Below the pieces are notes generated by a model. It was not told the origin of the DNA. It made no database searches and saw only the letters and a program-made list of their open reading frames with translations. DNA of 64,000 nucleotides from Sporofaciens musculi. GTDB lineage: Bacteria; Bacillota; Clostridia; Lachnospirales; Lachnospiraceae. Numbering within the stretch: the first letter of the stretch is position 1; the number at the start of each line of letters is the position of its first letter. A program made the translations under genes and the position numbers. Positions 24,924-33,533 of this stretch are shown here, piece after piece. Location: positions 1,984,501-2,048,500 of the forward strand of contig NZ_WUQX01000001.1 of assembly GCF_009830285.1 (NCBI RefSeq), read 5' to 3'.

Positions 24924-25264
24924 AAGCTGGGCATAACAAAAAATCCGTCCGGGTGGAATTCGTCATGTCTGAACAGGAGGCAGAGCTGGTAAAGGGTCGC
25001 ATGGCAGAACTTGGTATTACAAACCTCTCTGCGTATCTGCGCAAGATGGCGGTAGACGGTTATATTATCCATCTGGATATGAGCGACATTCAGGAAATGA
25101 TACGGCTCCTGCGTATCTGCTCCAATAACTTAAACCAATATACCAGACGTGCCAATGATACCGGCAGTATTTACGCTGCCGATATGGACGATCTGCGCAC
25201 CCGCCTGGACAGTTTGTGGGATGGCATGGATAAGCTGCTGCGGGGATTTGCGAACATTTCGTAA
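24920..25264 (+). CDS. mobC: MobC-family relaxosome protein
   Basis: 114 residues, overlapping the previous gene by ATGA. The N-terminal ribbon-helix-helix-like stretch (SVRVEFVMSEQEAELVKGRM, LGITNLSAYLRKMAVDGYI) and LLRICSNNLNQYTRRAN match the MobC/bacterial mobilization protein family. These bind oriT and help the relaxase open the strands. Two genes upstream of the relaxase, as expected. Confidence 0.88.
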   Translation: MKAGHNKKSVRVEFVMSEQEAELVKGRMAELGITNLSAYLRKMAVDGYIIHLDMSDIQEMIRLLRICSNNLNQYTRRANDTGSIYAADMDDLRTRLDSLWDGMDKLLRGFANIS

Positions 25265-25355
25265 ACTGGAAGAACCGCTGTTGCTTTTCGTAGACCGGCA
25301 CGGTAAAATTTTAATGAAGGGGTAAATATGCTTCTCTATGAAAGGAGGCGGACGT

Positions 25356-25646
25356 ATGCGTCTGATTGGCAAATTGTTGGCACTTCCCTTTGTATTGGTT
25401 ACGGGGATTCTTTATCTGGTGTGCAAATTCCTTGTGGTGATTTCCGGCGCTGTGCTGGGGATTCTATCAGGGATTGTATTTCTGGCGGCGCTGGTGCTGT
25501 TCTTCACTGCCGGGTTCTGGCCAGGGCTTTCATGGTTGGTGATTGCGTTTCTGATCAGCCCCTACGGTCTGCCAATGGCTGCGGCCTGGTTGGTGGGGAT
25601 CATTGGCGATGCAAACAGCGCATTAAAGGATTTTGTATTTGGTTAA
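25356..25646 (+). CDS. CD1845-like small membrane protein
   Basis: 96 residues from the ATG at 25356 after GGAGGCGGACGT; an in-frame ATG at 25338 is less likely. Two or three hydrophobic helices: LLALPFVLVTGILYLVCKFL, VVISGAVLGILSGIVF and LVIAFLISPYGLPMAAAWLV. Matches the CD1845-like family of Tn1549-type ICEs, found between mobC and the relaxase. Likely sits in the membrane and helps conjugation; no activity known. Confidence 0.78.
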   Translation: MRLIGKLLALPFVLVTGILYLVCKFLVVISGAVLGILSGIVFLAALVLFFTAGFWPGLSWLVIAFLISPYGLPMAAAWLVGIIGDANSALKDFVFG

Positions 25647-25654
25647 ACAGTTTC

Positions 25655-25686
25655 GGCGGGGCGCATTGGCAGCCCCGCCCTTTTTC
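25655..25686 (+). terminator. Terminator after the CD1845-like gene
   Basis: Stem GGCGGGGC / GCCCCGCC with loop of nine bases, followed by CTTTTTC. Confidence 0.8.
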
Positions 25687-25734
25687 TATAATATGACTGT
25701 CGGCTATGGCAGCTTTTTGATTGGAGGAATTTCA

Positions 25735-26259
25735 TTGAAAGATACAACGCCAATTTATTTTCATTCTGCCACCTATGCGCATGAGCATGGGGAACTAAAT
25801 CAGTACTACACTTCCCACAAAGCAAACATTGCGTGTAAGGAGGCAATCGAACAGGCCATTGCGGATAACTACCGGGATAACTGTTTAGGTTCCGCATGTG
25901 TGCAACAGGTCTTACAGCAATTTGATCCTGGTCGGATTTTCTATGTGCTTGCCAATACGGTCCGGCAGAAAGATTACGACGGGCGCATTTCACGGGACAA
26001 TAAGGCATGGGCGCAAACGGTCCCGGTCTGTGAGGATAAGGACGGTTTCGGATATGACCAGAATGTTTACTTTGTTGTAGACCGCAGCCATACAGGGCTG
26101 ATGGATTTATTTCTCACCCAGGCAAGACGGGAGTATGCGCTGGCACAGGAGAAACCTTCTGTCCGTGACAGCCTGAATAAAAGCGCCGGGCAGCAGGCGG
26201 CGCACAGTGATAAACCGAAAATAAAAAAAGAACAGGCGATAACAGGGCCGATTTTGTAG
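25735..26259 (+). CDS. DUF3849 ICE protein with shared C-terminal tail
   Basis: TTG start at 25735, eight bases after GGAGG; upstream in-frame codons lie over the terminator. 174 residues. DUF3849 signature: PIYFHSATYAHEHGELNQYY, SHKANIACKEAIEQAI and a C-terminal FYVLANTVRQKDYDGRISR. End shows EKPSVRDSLNKSAG and a Lys-rich tail, as in neighbouring accessory proteins. Common in Tn1549-like elements; role unknown. Confidence 0.82.
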   Translation: MKDTTPIYFHSATYAHEHGELNQYYTSHKANIACKEAIEQAIADNYRDNCLGSACVQQVLQQFDPGRIFYVLANTVRQKDYDGRISRDNKAWAQTVPVCEDKDGFGYDQNVYFVVDRSHTGLMDLFLTQARREYALAQEKPSVRDSLNKSAGQQAAHSDKPKIKKEQAITGPIL

Positions 26260-26274
26260 TAAGGGGGTGATGGA

Positions 26275-27684
26275 ATGGCAACCACACGGCTCATGCCGCT
26301 ACACGTTGGGAAAGGCCGGGATGTTACCACGGCCATAGCGGATATTATTGACTATGTGGAGAATCCGCAGAAAACCGATTTTGGAAAATTCATTTATGGC
26401 TATGAGTGCGACACCCGGATTGCTGATGCAGAATTTCTTCTTTCCAAGCGGCAATATACAAACCTGACCGGAAGAAGCCGGGGTGCGGATGATGTGATTG
26501 CCTACCATCTCCGTCAGGCGTTTAAGCCCGGCGAGGTCACGCCGGAAGAAGCGAACCAAATCGGGCGGGAACTTGCATTGAAGCTGACAAAAGGTAATAA
26601 TGCTTTTGTTGTCTGCACCCATGTGGACAAACACCATATCCATAACCACATCATCATAAATTCTACCACGCTGGACTGTCAGAAAAAATTCCGTAACTTC
26701 TGGGGTTCTACCTGGGCGATCCGGCGCATGAATGACAAGCTCTGCCTGGAACATGGGCTTTCTATTGTGGAGAATCCGAAACCCAGCCGGGACCATTACG
26801 GCACATGGATGGGAAGTCAGAAACAGCCCTCCCACCAGGAACAGCTACGTTGGGCTATCGACGCAGCTCTGGAAGAAAAGCCGAAGGACTTTGAAGAACT
26901 TTTGAAGAAACTGGAGGCGGCTGGGATTGAAGTCAACCGGGAACGAAAGAACCTTCGTTTTCGCCTGTCACCGGAAGATAGATATACCCGGTGTGACACG
27001 CTAAAGGACGACTATACCGAGCAAGCCATCAAAGAACGGATCGCCGGCACCCGGACAGCGAAGCCGCGCCGTACCTTTCCCAAAAAGCCTGTTTCCAAAG
27101 TCGGGCTGCTGGTGGATATTGAGGCGGCGGTCCGTTCCGGCAAAGGTCCGGGGTATGAACGCTGGGCGAAAGTGTTCAATCTGAAACAGCTCTCTCAGGC
27201 GGTGATCTGGCTCAAAGAGCATGGCGATATGAGCTATGAGGACCTGCAGAAAAAATCAGACGCCGCTACCGCCAGCTTCAATGCGCAGTCGGTAAAGATC
27301 AAGGAACTGGAATCACAGATGGCTGCCAATGGGGAGCTGCAGAAACAGATCGTAAATTATGCCAAGACGCGGGCAGTCTATGTGGAGTATCGAAAAGCCG
27401 GGTACAGCAAAAAATTCCGTGCGGCGCATGAGACGGAAATCCTTCTGCACCAGGCGGCGAAGAAACACTTTGACGAGGTTGGTATTACAAAGCTGCCCTC
27501 CGTCAAATCTCTGCGGGAGGAATACGCCGGACTTCTGGAACAAAAACGGAAAGCCTATTCTTCCTATAAGCAGGCCAGATCTGATATGAAGGAACTCTAT
27601 AATGTCCGGGCGAATGTGGAGCACCTGCTGGACATTTCCACCGGGCGGGAAACACAGAGGGAAACGCAGAAGTCACGGCAATAG
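26275..27684 (+). CDS. ICE relaxase/mobilization nuclease
   Basis: 469 residues. Relaxase domain (~1-200) begins ATTRLMPLHVGKGRDVTTAI with the catalytic Tyr in IADIIDYVENP. It has the HUH-type metal site HVDKHHIHNHIIIN and the LCLEHGLSIVENPKPS block of the Tn1549-type (MobP-like) family. The rest is coiled coil and basic. It nicks oriT (candidate at 27700-27860) and carries the transferred strand. ATG after AAGGGGGTGATGGA. Intact, so the ICE DNA could still be mobilised in trans even though topB and the integrase are broken. Confidence 0.92.
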   Translation: MATTRLMPLHVGKGRDVTTAIADIIDYVENPQKTDFGKFIYGYECDTRIADAEFLLSKRQYTNLTGRSRGADDVIAYHLRQAFKPGEVTPEEANQIGRELALKLTKGNNAFVVCTHVDKHHIHNHIIINSTTLDCQKKFRNFWGSTWAIRRMNDKLCLEHGLSIVENPKPSRDHYGTWMGSQKQPSHQEQLRWAIDAALEEKPKDFEELLKKLEAAGIEVNRERKNLRFRLSPEDRYTRCDTLKDDYTEQAIKERIAGTRTAKPRRTFPKKPVSKVGLLVDIEAAVRSGKGPGYERWAKVFNLKQLSQAVIWLKEHGDMSYEDLQKKSDAATASFNAQSVKIKELESQMAANGELQKQIVNYAKTRAVYVEYRKAGYSKKFRAAHETEILLHQAAKKHFDEVGITKLPSVKSLREEYAGLLEQKRKAYSSYKQARSDMKELYNVRANVEHLLDISTGRETQRETQKSRQ

Positions 27685-27699
27685 TTTTCCTTCTGCTTT

Positions 27700-27860
27700 T
27701 GGTTTTCAGCGTTCCAACGGAACGCGCAGCCATCACCGCAGGTGATGATCTCAGGGGTTTGGGGACATGTCACCAACAAGCATTTTGGCAGGAATACCGG
27801 AAACGGATTCCTGCCAAAATACGCAATCTTACGGAAGATTGCATTGCTTGCCATTTAGCG
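27700..27860 (+). other. Candidate oriT of the ICE
   Basis: Directly after the relaxase. Contains a near-perfect hairpin: GCATTTTGGCAGGAAT (27780-27795) and ATTCCTGCCAAAAT (27807-27820). Further small palindromes are GTTCCAACGGAAC, CATCACCGCAGGTGATG and GCAATCTTACGGAAGATTGC. The word TGCTTGCC follows. A related hairpin with the same flanking words occurs at 32395-32460. Confidence 0.65.
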
Positions 27861-28077
27861 CAACCCTTAAAACACAGGCTATCAGGATAAACTTACAAAG
27901 TTACAAAAGTGTTAAATTGCTCTTCTGTATGCGATTTTCAGGGCAAAAATTCCAAGATTTCAAAAAAATTGCCCTGAAAAAGCCATAGAAAACGGTGATT
28001 TTATAAAATTTTTAGTTTATAAGTTTATCCTGCACAGGCTATACTGTGACAGCGCTCTTTTGATTTATCAAAAAATG

Positions 28078-28099
28078 TGTTATAGTAGTATGTATAACA
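28078..28099. promoter_or_regulatory. Inverted repeat before the AraC-type gene, possible operator
   Basis: TGTTATA (28078-28084) and TATAACA (28093-28099), spaced by eight bases, overlap a TATAGT -10-like box and precede the ribosome-binding site. Possible autoregulatory site. Confidence 0.4.
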
Positions 28100-28123
28100 A
28101 ACACATTTCGGAGGTGATGAAAA

Positions 28124-28933
28124 ATACTTGAAATTACTCGATATTCAATTAAAAATGAATGTCTTACCCCGTGGGTAAAATTTATATGGCAACTTAACGC
28201 TGAAAATGCTGATTTTCACTATAAACTTTTGCCAACAGACTGTATTGATATTGTTCTCAATTTGAAAAGCGATATAGTCTATGAAACAGATTCTGGCAAA
28301 ATTGTTGCGCCACCATTCCACATCAATGGTCTGCGGAGCAAGCCGAGTTTTATTCGCCAAAATGGAGATGCTTTTATTTTTGGAATTTCATTTCACTCAT
28401 ATGGTCTATTTCCATTTGTCCGCAAACCGCTAAAATGCTTACAAGATGAAGTAGTCGATTTGCGAGAGATGTCTTTGGAATTGGAGCAGAAATTTACATC
28501 TGCTGTTTCTGGTGCCAATTCGGAAGAAATAATAAAATCTATTGAACATGCTCTTATTAGTGAATTAGTTGCTGACCCCAATTTTCTAAGGGAAGTTCCA
28601 CTAATTAATGATTACTTAACAATCGCTGATGATGTAACAGTGAAAGATTTTTGTGAGCAACAAGCAATCAACATAAAAACATTTGAAAGAAAAGTCCTCT
28701 TTTATACAGGTTTTACACCTAAATTATTACGTAATATTAAACGTTTTCAGATGGCTAGTAATCAACTGTCACACCAAAGAATAACTAATTTGGTTGAAAT
28801 CGCCTACAACAATAATTTTACAGACCAAACCCATTTTATAAAAGACTTTAGACGCTTTTCTGGCGTGGCTCCCCGTGCATTTCAAATGGAAAAAATATCA
28901 GTAAAGGAGAACGTTACATACACCTATTTCTAA
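28124..28933 (+). CDS. AraC-family regulator with DUF6597-type N-terminus
   Basis: About 269 residues. N-terminal ligand domain: CLTPWVKFIWQLNAENADF and LLPTDCIDIVLNLKSDIVYE, as in DUF6597 AraC regulators. C-terminal double HTH: TVKDFCEQQAINIKTFERKV, then the ITNLVEIAYNNNFTDQTHFIKDF core. Start problem: the frame opens after a TGA at 28118, and GGAGG (28110-28114) points to ATA at 28124. The ATG at 28117 is out of frame by one base; losing one A from the A5 run would join it. So the start is either ATA or a homopolymer frameshift. It probably controls the next two genes. Confidence 0.75.
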   Translation: MLEITRYSIKNECLTPWVKFIWQLNAENADFHYKLLPTDCIDIVLNLKSDIVYETDSGKIVAPPFHINGLRSKPSFIRQNGDAFIFGISFHSYGLFPFVRKPLKCLQDEVVDLREMSLELEQKFTSAVSGANSEEIIKSIEHALISELVADPNFLREVPLINDYLTIADDVTVKDFCEQQAINIKTFERKVLFYTGFTPKLLRNIKRFQMASNQLSHQRITNLVEIAYNNNFTDQTHFIKDFRRFSGVAPRAFQMEKISVKENVTYTYF

Positions 28934-29002
28934 CAGTCGATTTTTTACTATACCTCCCGTTTTATTTCATGTAGACTATGAAAAAAACAGGAGGTATTTT
29001 TT

Positions 29003-29314
29003 ATGTCTATTGCTACTGAAATTGTAACAATGAAAATCGCACCAGATATTACGAAGGAGATGTTTGTAAGCATAGTTGATCAACTCGAAAGGAACTTCCA
29101 CTCCAAACAAATCGGTTTTATTGATACCGAACTGCTCTACGATGACGAAAGCGGCGATTGGACTATGGTACAGCATTGGGAGACTATGGATCAACTGAAA
29201 ACAGCTTCTGAAAAAATGTTTCAAGATGCGGAAGCTGCCGCTTTTGTGAAAGCGCTCAATCCTGCGAGTGTCAAAATGAGCATATTGCCGCAAATCAAGG
29301 TGTGGGGTAAATAG
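29003..29314 (+). CDS. Antibiotic biosynthesis monooxygenase-like (ABM) protein
   Basis: 103 residues. Ferredoxin-like dimeric alpha-beta barrel pattern: ATEIVTMKIAPDITKEMFVS, DWTMVQHWETMDQLKTASEK and a C-terminal KMSILPQIKVW. Typical of small ABM-fold proteins that act on or bind quinone-like or heme-like small molecules. ATG after AGGAGGTATTTTTT. Likely regulated by the upstream AraC gene. Confidence 0.75.
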   Translation: MSIATEIVTMKIAPDITKEMFVSIVDQLERNFHSKQIGFIDTELLYDDESGDWTMVQHWETMDQLKTASEKMFQDAEAAAFVKALNPASVKMSILPQIKVWGK

Positions 29315-29316
29315 CA

Positions 29317-29580
29317 ATGAGAAAATTTGAATATCAAGTAGAGGCAGTAACTGGACACTGTTCCTGCGGATATAAAGTTGGTGATGTATTTCATTGTGAG
29401 GGAATGAATACTCCTGATGTTCCATTTTGTGGTGGCGCATATATGGCTTTATTTCCAATACAGGTTGCTTTGCACAATGGAGCGACTTTTAACTTTGAGA
29501 AAAACCCTAAGTCAAAAAGGAATTTAGCGTGTCCAGATAATGGTTATGTAACTTTCAAATTAACAATGATAGAAGGTTAA
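29317..29580 (+). CDS. TIGR04076-family protein
   Basis: 87 residues, two bases after the ABM stop. Pattern matches TIGR04076: YQVEAVTGHCSCGYKVGDVF, C..GMNTPD.PFCGGAYMALFP and FEKNPKSKRNLACPDNGYVTF. Four cysteines could bind metal. Co-transcribed with the ABM gene. Function unknown. Confidence 0.8.
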   Translation: MRKFEYQVEAVTGHCSCGYKVGDVFHCEGMNTPDVPFCGGAYMALFPIQVALHNGATFNFEKNPKSKRNLACPDNGYVTFKLTMIEG

Positions 29581-29819
29581 GCCTATCTCAATATGCGCGG
29601 TTTTATGGGGTGTTATCTATAATCCGAAAGAGAAACAGAATAAAAATATGAGTATGCTATCTGCCGGACGGCGGCCAAAGAAAAAGCCGTCGTTCAGCAG
29701 CCCTTTTCTCATGCCTGATTTAATTACGGCGGCTTTGATTAAACCAGGGCCGCCGTGAAGCTAGAACAGCTATTGCCAAGATAGCGTTAGCTTAAATAAA
29801 ATACATTATTCTTAACCTG

Positions 29820-29993
29820 CCATGCACCTGTTAAGTGGGTGCTGCCCCTTGTCCTCAATATTCGCGAGATAGCGCGGCGAGATAAACATTTCGTCGCTTA
29901 CTTTCTTACGGCCCTCCTTGCGTCCTGTCCGCACTGCTTTTTCGCTGCCTCAAAAGCCTTGAAGTCATACTTTGGTACTGGTCTTTTGGCCAT
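29820..29993 (-). pseudogene. XRE-family regulator remnant, frameshifted and truncated
   Basis: On the minus strand the frame from the ATG at 29993 reads MAKRPVPKYDFKAFEAAKK. The continuation in another frame reads GRKEGRKKVSDEMFISPRYL then ANIEDKGQHP. Together these are the N-terminal half of a familiar Clostridia ICE XRE regulator. The C-terminal half is missing. The plus-strand ORF over the same bases is a shadow. Confidence 0.6.
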
Positions 29994-30149
29994 AGTTATT
30001 AACCCTATTGCATTTTACTGTTCACCTTTCTTCTTGGATGTGTCTTCATTGTTCTATCAGTTGGCCGAAATAATTCCATATTATTTAGAGCAAAATTCTG
30101 CTTGAAGTATCAAAAACTATGGATATAATGGTAGATAGGTGGTGATAAA

Positions 30150-30962
30150 ATGTTTAGAATAGGCGAATTTTCAAAGCTGACACAAGTATCTATCCGTATG
30201 CTTCGATATTATGATGAAATGGGGCTTTTGAAGCCCGCAGAGGTTGACAAGTGGACGGGACACCGACTGTATTCGGTGGAGCAAATACCGCGCCTAAATA
30301 AAATCCTGTATTTGCGGGATAGTGGACTAAATGTTTCAGAAATCGCGCTTGCCCTGACGATGGACGATAAACCACTTCTTACGCAGCTCGACAAAAAGCG
30401 CATAGAGATAGAAAATGCAATACAGGCCGAACGAGAAAAACTGCGGAAGATTGAACTTGCAAAAAGTGAAATACAGGGTGGTAAAGGAGAACTGCACTAT
30501 AACATCTCCGTTAAGTCGATCCCCTCGTATCAGGTACTATCCTTGCGGAAAGCTGTACCAACCTACTATTCCGAGGGCGACTTATGGAAAGAACTTTCTA
30601 CTTTTACAGGTGCGCAAAAAATAGAAATAATGAGTAATACATTTTCCATTTATCACGATACTGAATTTCGGGAGACAGATGTTGATATTGAGCTATGCGC
30701 TCCGGTAAAGAAAATGGGAAAGGCAAAAGATCCATTTTGTTTCCGCATGACAGAACCAGTCCCGTATATGGCTTGCACAATGGTCTATGGCGATTTTGCA
30801 AATATAAAAGGAGCTTACCTTGCCTTTGCTGAATGGCTGCAGAAAAACAGCGAATACAAAATGTCTAATCCTATGCGTCAAATTGTGCATAGAGGCCCGT
30901 GGAATGAGAGTAACCCTGAAAAATATTTGATTGAGCTTCAAATACCGCTGGAACACACATGA
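30150..30962 (+). CDS. MerR-family regulator with GyrI-like effector domain
   Basis: 270 residues. N-terminal MerR HTH: FRIGEFSKLTQVSIRMLRYY then GLLKPAEVD, and the helix LYSVEQIPRLNKILYLRDSG. Coiled-coil linker (residues ~75-115). The C-terminal GyrI/BmrR-like domain (120-270) has YYSEGDLWKELSTF and MACTMVYGDFANIKGAYLAF. Such regulators bind drugs or small molecules and activate nearby promoters by underwinding DNA. The next genes (TrmO-like and GNAT) may be its targets. Confidence 0.9.
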   Translation: MFRIGEFSKLTQVSIRMLRYYDEMGLLKPAEVDKWTGHRLYSVEQIPRLNKILYLRDSGLNVSEIALALTMDDKPLLTQLDKKRIEIENAIQAEREKLRKIELAKSEIQGGKGELHYNISVKSIPSYQVLSLRKAVPTYYSEGDLWKELSTFTGAQKIEIMSNTFSIYHDTEFRETDVDIELCAPVKKMGKAKDPFCFRMTEPVPYMACTMVYGDFANIKGAYLAFAEWLQKNSEYKMSNPMRQIVHRGPWNESNPEKYLIELQIPLEHT

Positions 30963-31081
30963 TTGTACAGACTTTGAAATGTCCCGCTAAAAATGCAGGG
31001 CATTTTTTTATTTTTCCCTGTTGCATCTCACATGATGTGAGGTATTATACTGGATTTACCAACAAAGCAAGGAGGAAAAAT

Positions 31082-31555
31082 ATGACCTATCAATTAAAAG
31101 CCATTGGCAAAGTAAAGAATGATGAAAACAGCACATTTATTCAGCTAGAGCCGGAGTACATTCCCGGACTGCAGGCCTTAGAGGGCTTCAGCCACATCAA
31201 TGTCCTTTGGTGGTTCAGCGATTGCGATAACGACGCAGACCGGAATGAATTACAGACAGAACAGCCCTATAAAGGCGCACCCGAAGTCATGGGTGTATTT
31301 GCGACACGATCTCCTGCGCGTCCGAACCCTATTGCATTAACAGCGTCTGAAATTATTAACATTGATTTCACCAACGGCATGATTCGTGTTACATTCATTG
31401 ACGCAAATGACAATACGCCCGTACTTGACATCAAGCCGTACACTCCGAGTTTTGACAAGGTTGAAACACCCGGTGTTCCCGCATGGTGCAGCGAATGGCC
31501 GAAAAGTACAGAAGCGTCCGGCTATTTTGATTGGGGACAGGTATTCAAATTTTAA
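31082..31555 (+). CDS. TrmO-family tRNA t6A37 methyltransferase-like protein
   Basis: 157 residues from the ATG at 31082 (AAGGAGGAAAAAT). TsaA/TrmO beta-barrel: YQLKAIGKVKNDENSTF, LEGFSHINVLWWFSDCDND and FATRSPARPNPIALTASEI, the SAM-binding RSPxRPNPIGL-like motif. TrmO methylates N6-threonylcarbamoyladenosine at tRNA position 37 with SAM. Such short paralogues on mobile DNA may act on other substrates. Confidence 0.85.
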   Translation: MTYQLKAIGKVKNDENSTFIQLEPEYIPGLQALEGFSHINVLWWFSDCDNDADRNELQTEQPYKGAPEVMGVFATRSPARPNPIALTASEIINIDFTNGMIRVTFIDANDNTPVLDIKPYTPSFDKVETPGVPAWCSEWPKSTEASGYFDWGQVFKF

Positions 31556-31569
31556 GAGGGGAGTGGCTT

Positions 31570-32157
31570 ATGAAATTACAGGATTTTGTTCAGAATAAAC
31601 CTGTTCTTGAAACGGAACAACTTATCCTGCGCCCTCTGCGAAAAGAAGATGTTTCAGATTTGAAAGAATGGATGGGTGACAGTTCTATTTATCAGTATTG
31701 GGGAAAACGCCCAGGAAAAAGTGATTTAAACCCGGAATTGCTTTTTCAAAAGCCGGAGAAATCCACAAAAAGTTTTCATTGGGGTATTGTTCACAAACAG
31801 GATTATAAAGTTATCGGGGATATGTGGGTGTATCTCATTGAAAATGACCGCATGGCAAAAGTGGCATTTCGCCTTTCTCCTGCCTATCAAGGCAACCGAC
31901 TTATGGCAGAAGCGTTGGCGAGAGTAGCTATCTTCTGCTTTGAAGAAACAGAATTGCAGCGTCTTTGGGCTGATGTTCATATCTGTAACATTGCGTCATT
32001 CAAAACTCTTGAAAAAGCGGGCTTCAAGCGTGAAGGGCTTATTCGTGAGGGAAAAATGGTAAACATCTACTGCGATTATTATTTATATGGCATGACAAAA
32101 GATGATTACATTGAGGCGATGGATAAATCCCAGCACCCCAGCCGGAACAGTCCGTGA
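31570..32157 (+). CDS. GNAT acetyltransferase (RimJ/RimL-like)
   Basis: 195 residues from the ATG at 31570 after GAGGGGAGTGGCTT. RimJ-type GNAT: LETEQLILRPLRKEDVSDLK, FRLSPAYQGNRLMAEALARV (acetyl-CoA loop) and CNIASFKTLEKAGFKREGLI. The normal C-terminus is near YLYGMTKDDY. The last ~15 residues (IEAMDKSQHPSRNSP) run into ICE remnant sequence, so the original end may have been replaced. Confidence 0.87.
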   Translation: MKLQDFVQNKPVLETEQLILRPLRKEDVSDLKEWMGDSSIYQYWGKRPGKSDLNPELLFQKPEKSTKSFHWGIVHKQDYKVIGDMWVYLIENDRMAKVAFRLSPAYQGNRLMAEALARVAIFCFEETELQRLWADVHICNIASFKTLEKAGFKREGLIREGKMVNIYCDYYLYGMTKDDYIEAMDKSQHPSRNSP

Positions 32158-32516
32158 TCCCCGGTATGGGCAAGGATGCTCCAGCCCGGCCTGCTCCGCA
32201 GGCTGAGCCCGAAAAAGTGGAGAAATCCCCCGCGCAGGATAAAACGGCGGAGCTGGCAGAAAAGGCTACAAAGCGCCGGGGCTGCCCCCAGGGAGGCAAA
32301 GCGGAAAAGGGGCCGGAGCCTCGCAAGAGCCGCCCGGCCAAGGTTGACAAGGCGGCCCTTGACGAGTCCCCGTCCCCCGGCGTGGGGAGTTCCCTAACAA
32401 GCATTTTTGCGGACTCTGGCCACGCAAAAATAGCAAGTATGTCCAAACTTGCCCTGCTTGCCGTTTCGTGTTTTACGCACTATAATTACTTTCAAAAAAT
32501 TTTTCTGATATTCTAA
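32154..32516 (+). pseudogene. Ala/Pro/Lys-rich tail of another ICE gene (remnant)
   Basis: An open frame follows the GNAT stop without a ribosome-binding site. It reads PARPAPQAEPEKVEKSPAQD, then Lys/Ala-rich low-complexity sequence. Base composition is much more GC-rich than the AT-rich genes on both sides. It looks like the disordered C-terminus of an ICE protein, cut at its left side. Its right part overlaps the second oriT-like hairpin. Parent gene not identified. Confidence 0.4.
32391..32465 (+). repeat. Second oriT-like hairpin (orphan)
   Basis: AACAAGCATTTTTGCG (from 32398) pairs with CGCAAAAATAGC (32423-32434). It shares the flanking AACAAGCATTTT and downstream TGCTTGCC with the oriT-like hairpin beside the relaxase (27777-27860). 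It is not next to any relaxase gene. Confidence 0.55.
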
Positions 32517-32574
32517 GTCCTTTTTGGAAAAATTGCGTTAATATAAGTAGGACACCAAAACAGGAGGCAATACA

Positions 32575-32943
32575 ATGAAATTTTTTACAAAAAAAAGCGC
32601 GCTTGCTCTGATAGTTGTTTCCACACTATTGTTCAGTTTAGCTGCCTGTGAGGACGACACACCAGAAGTTAAGGTATATTCAGATCGTGTTTATGTAAGC
32701 GATCATCTTTTTATTTCAACTGGAGTTAGCAGTGATACTCTCCCGGATGGTTACATCTCCATTGGAACAGTAGAAACTTTACTTTCAAAAACAGAACCAG
32801 TAGAAAGCAATAACGCTTCAAACTGTTTGGAAGTTGGAAGCGAGTTATATTTACCTGCTGGTATTAATCTTGATGATATGACTTCTTCTATAAAATTATA
32901 TGGAAAGGATAATACTAATGATGAATATGAAATTTTTCTTTAA
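32575..32943 (+). CDS. Putative lipoprotein, 122 aa
   Basis: Signal peptide MKFFTKKSALALIVVSTLLF followed by the lipobox SLAAC. The mature part is mostly beta (VKVYSDRVYVSDHLFISTGV) and acidic, with no known family. ATG after AGGAGGCAATACA. It lies just upstream of the ECF sigma factor operon, so it may be an envelope sensor or target of that system; inference only. Confidence 0.75.
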   Translation: MKFFTKKSALALIVVSTLLFSLAACEDDTPEVKVYSDRVYVSDHLFISTGVSSDTLPDGYISIGTVETLLSKTEPVESNNASNCLEVGSELYLPAGINLDDMTSSIKLYGKDNTNDEYEIFL

Positions 32944-32969
32944 TGTTTGTGATTGATTAGAATGTATCT

Positions 32970-33533
32970 ATGCCACAAAAAGAGGGGGAAAGTTATATCA
33001 CAGAATTTGCACTTATCCAAAAAGCTCAAAAGGGCGATACAGAAGCGTTAGAAAAGCTTATTGACCGATACTATGACAATATTTTTTCGTATTTATTTCG
33101 CAAGGTCGGAAGCATAGAACTTGCAGAAGATTTGACCCAGGAAGTTTTTCTACGACTGGTTAAAACACTATCGCGTTATCGTCCTACGGGGAAGTTTTCT
33201 AACTATGTATTTACGATTGCAGTAAATGCAGCAAATGATTATTTTAGAAAAAATAAATTATTTATACATGAGGAACTCAATTCAATAGATATTGATGCAG
33301 GGATAGATATTGAGGGGATTTTGATTGAACAAGAACAACACATTCGTTTGAAAGAAGCGTTAGGAAAATTACCTGATATGCAGAAAGATGCAATCCTTCT
33401 CCGCTACTTTCACAACATGAAAATTAAGAATATTGCAAAAATAACAGGAACAAATCCATCGACTGTAAAATCACGCATTAGTCAGGGTCTAAATAAATTA
33501 AAAATAATATTGTTGGAGGACGAATCCGAGTGA
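32970..33533 (+). CDS. ECF-type RNA polymerase sigma factor
   Basis: 187 residues. Region 2: LEKLIDRYYDNIFSYLFRKV, then AEDLTQEVFLRLVKTLSRYR. Region 4: LPDMQKDAILLRYFHNMKIKN, IAKITGTNPSTVKSRISQGLNKLK. Length and domain order are normal for ECF sigma factors. Its stop overlaps the next start (GTGA), so it is co-translated with a membrane protein and an ABC transporter. It probably controls its own operon in response to an envelope or peptide signal. Confidence 0.9.
   Translation: MPQKEGESYITEFALIQKAQKGDTEALEKLIDRYYDNIFSYLFRKVGSIELAEDLTQEVFLRLVKTLSRYRPTGKFSNYVFTIAVNAANDYFRKNKLFIHEELNSIDIDAGIDIEGILIEQEQHIRLKEALGKLPDMQKDAILLRYFHNMKIKNIAKITGTNPSTVKSRISQGLNKLKIILLEDESE

Noticed and set aside
29839-30105. 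88 codon plus-strand frame
   Set aside because: Opposite a clear XRE remnant on the minus strand; no start site.
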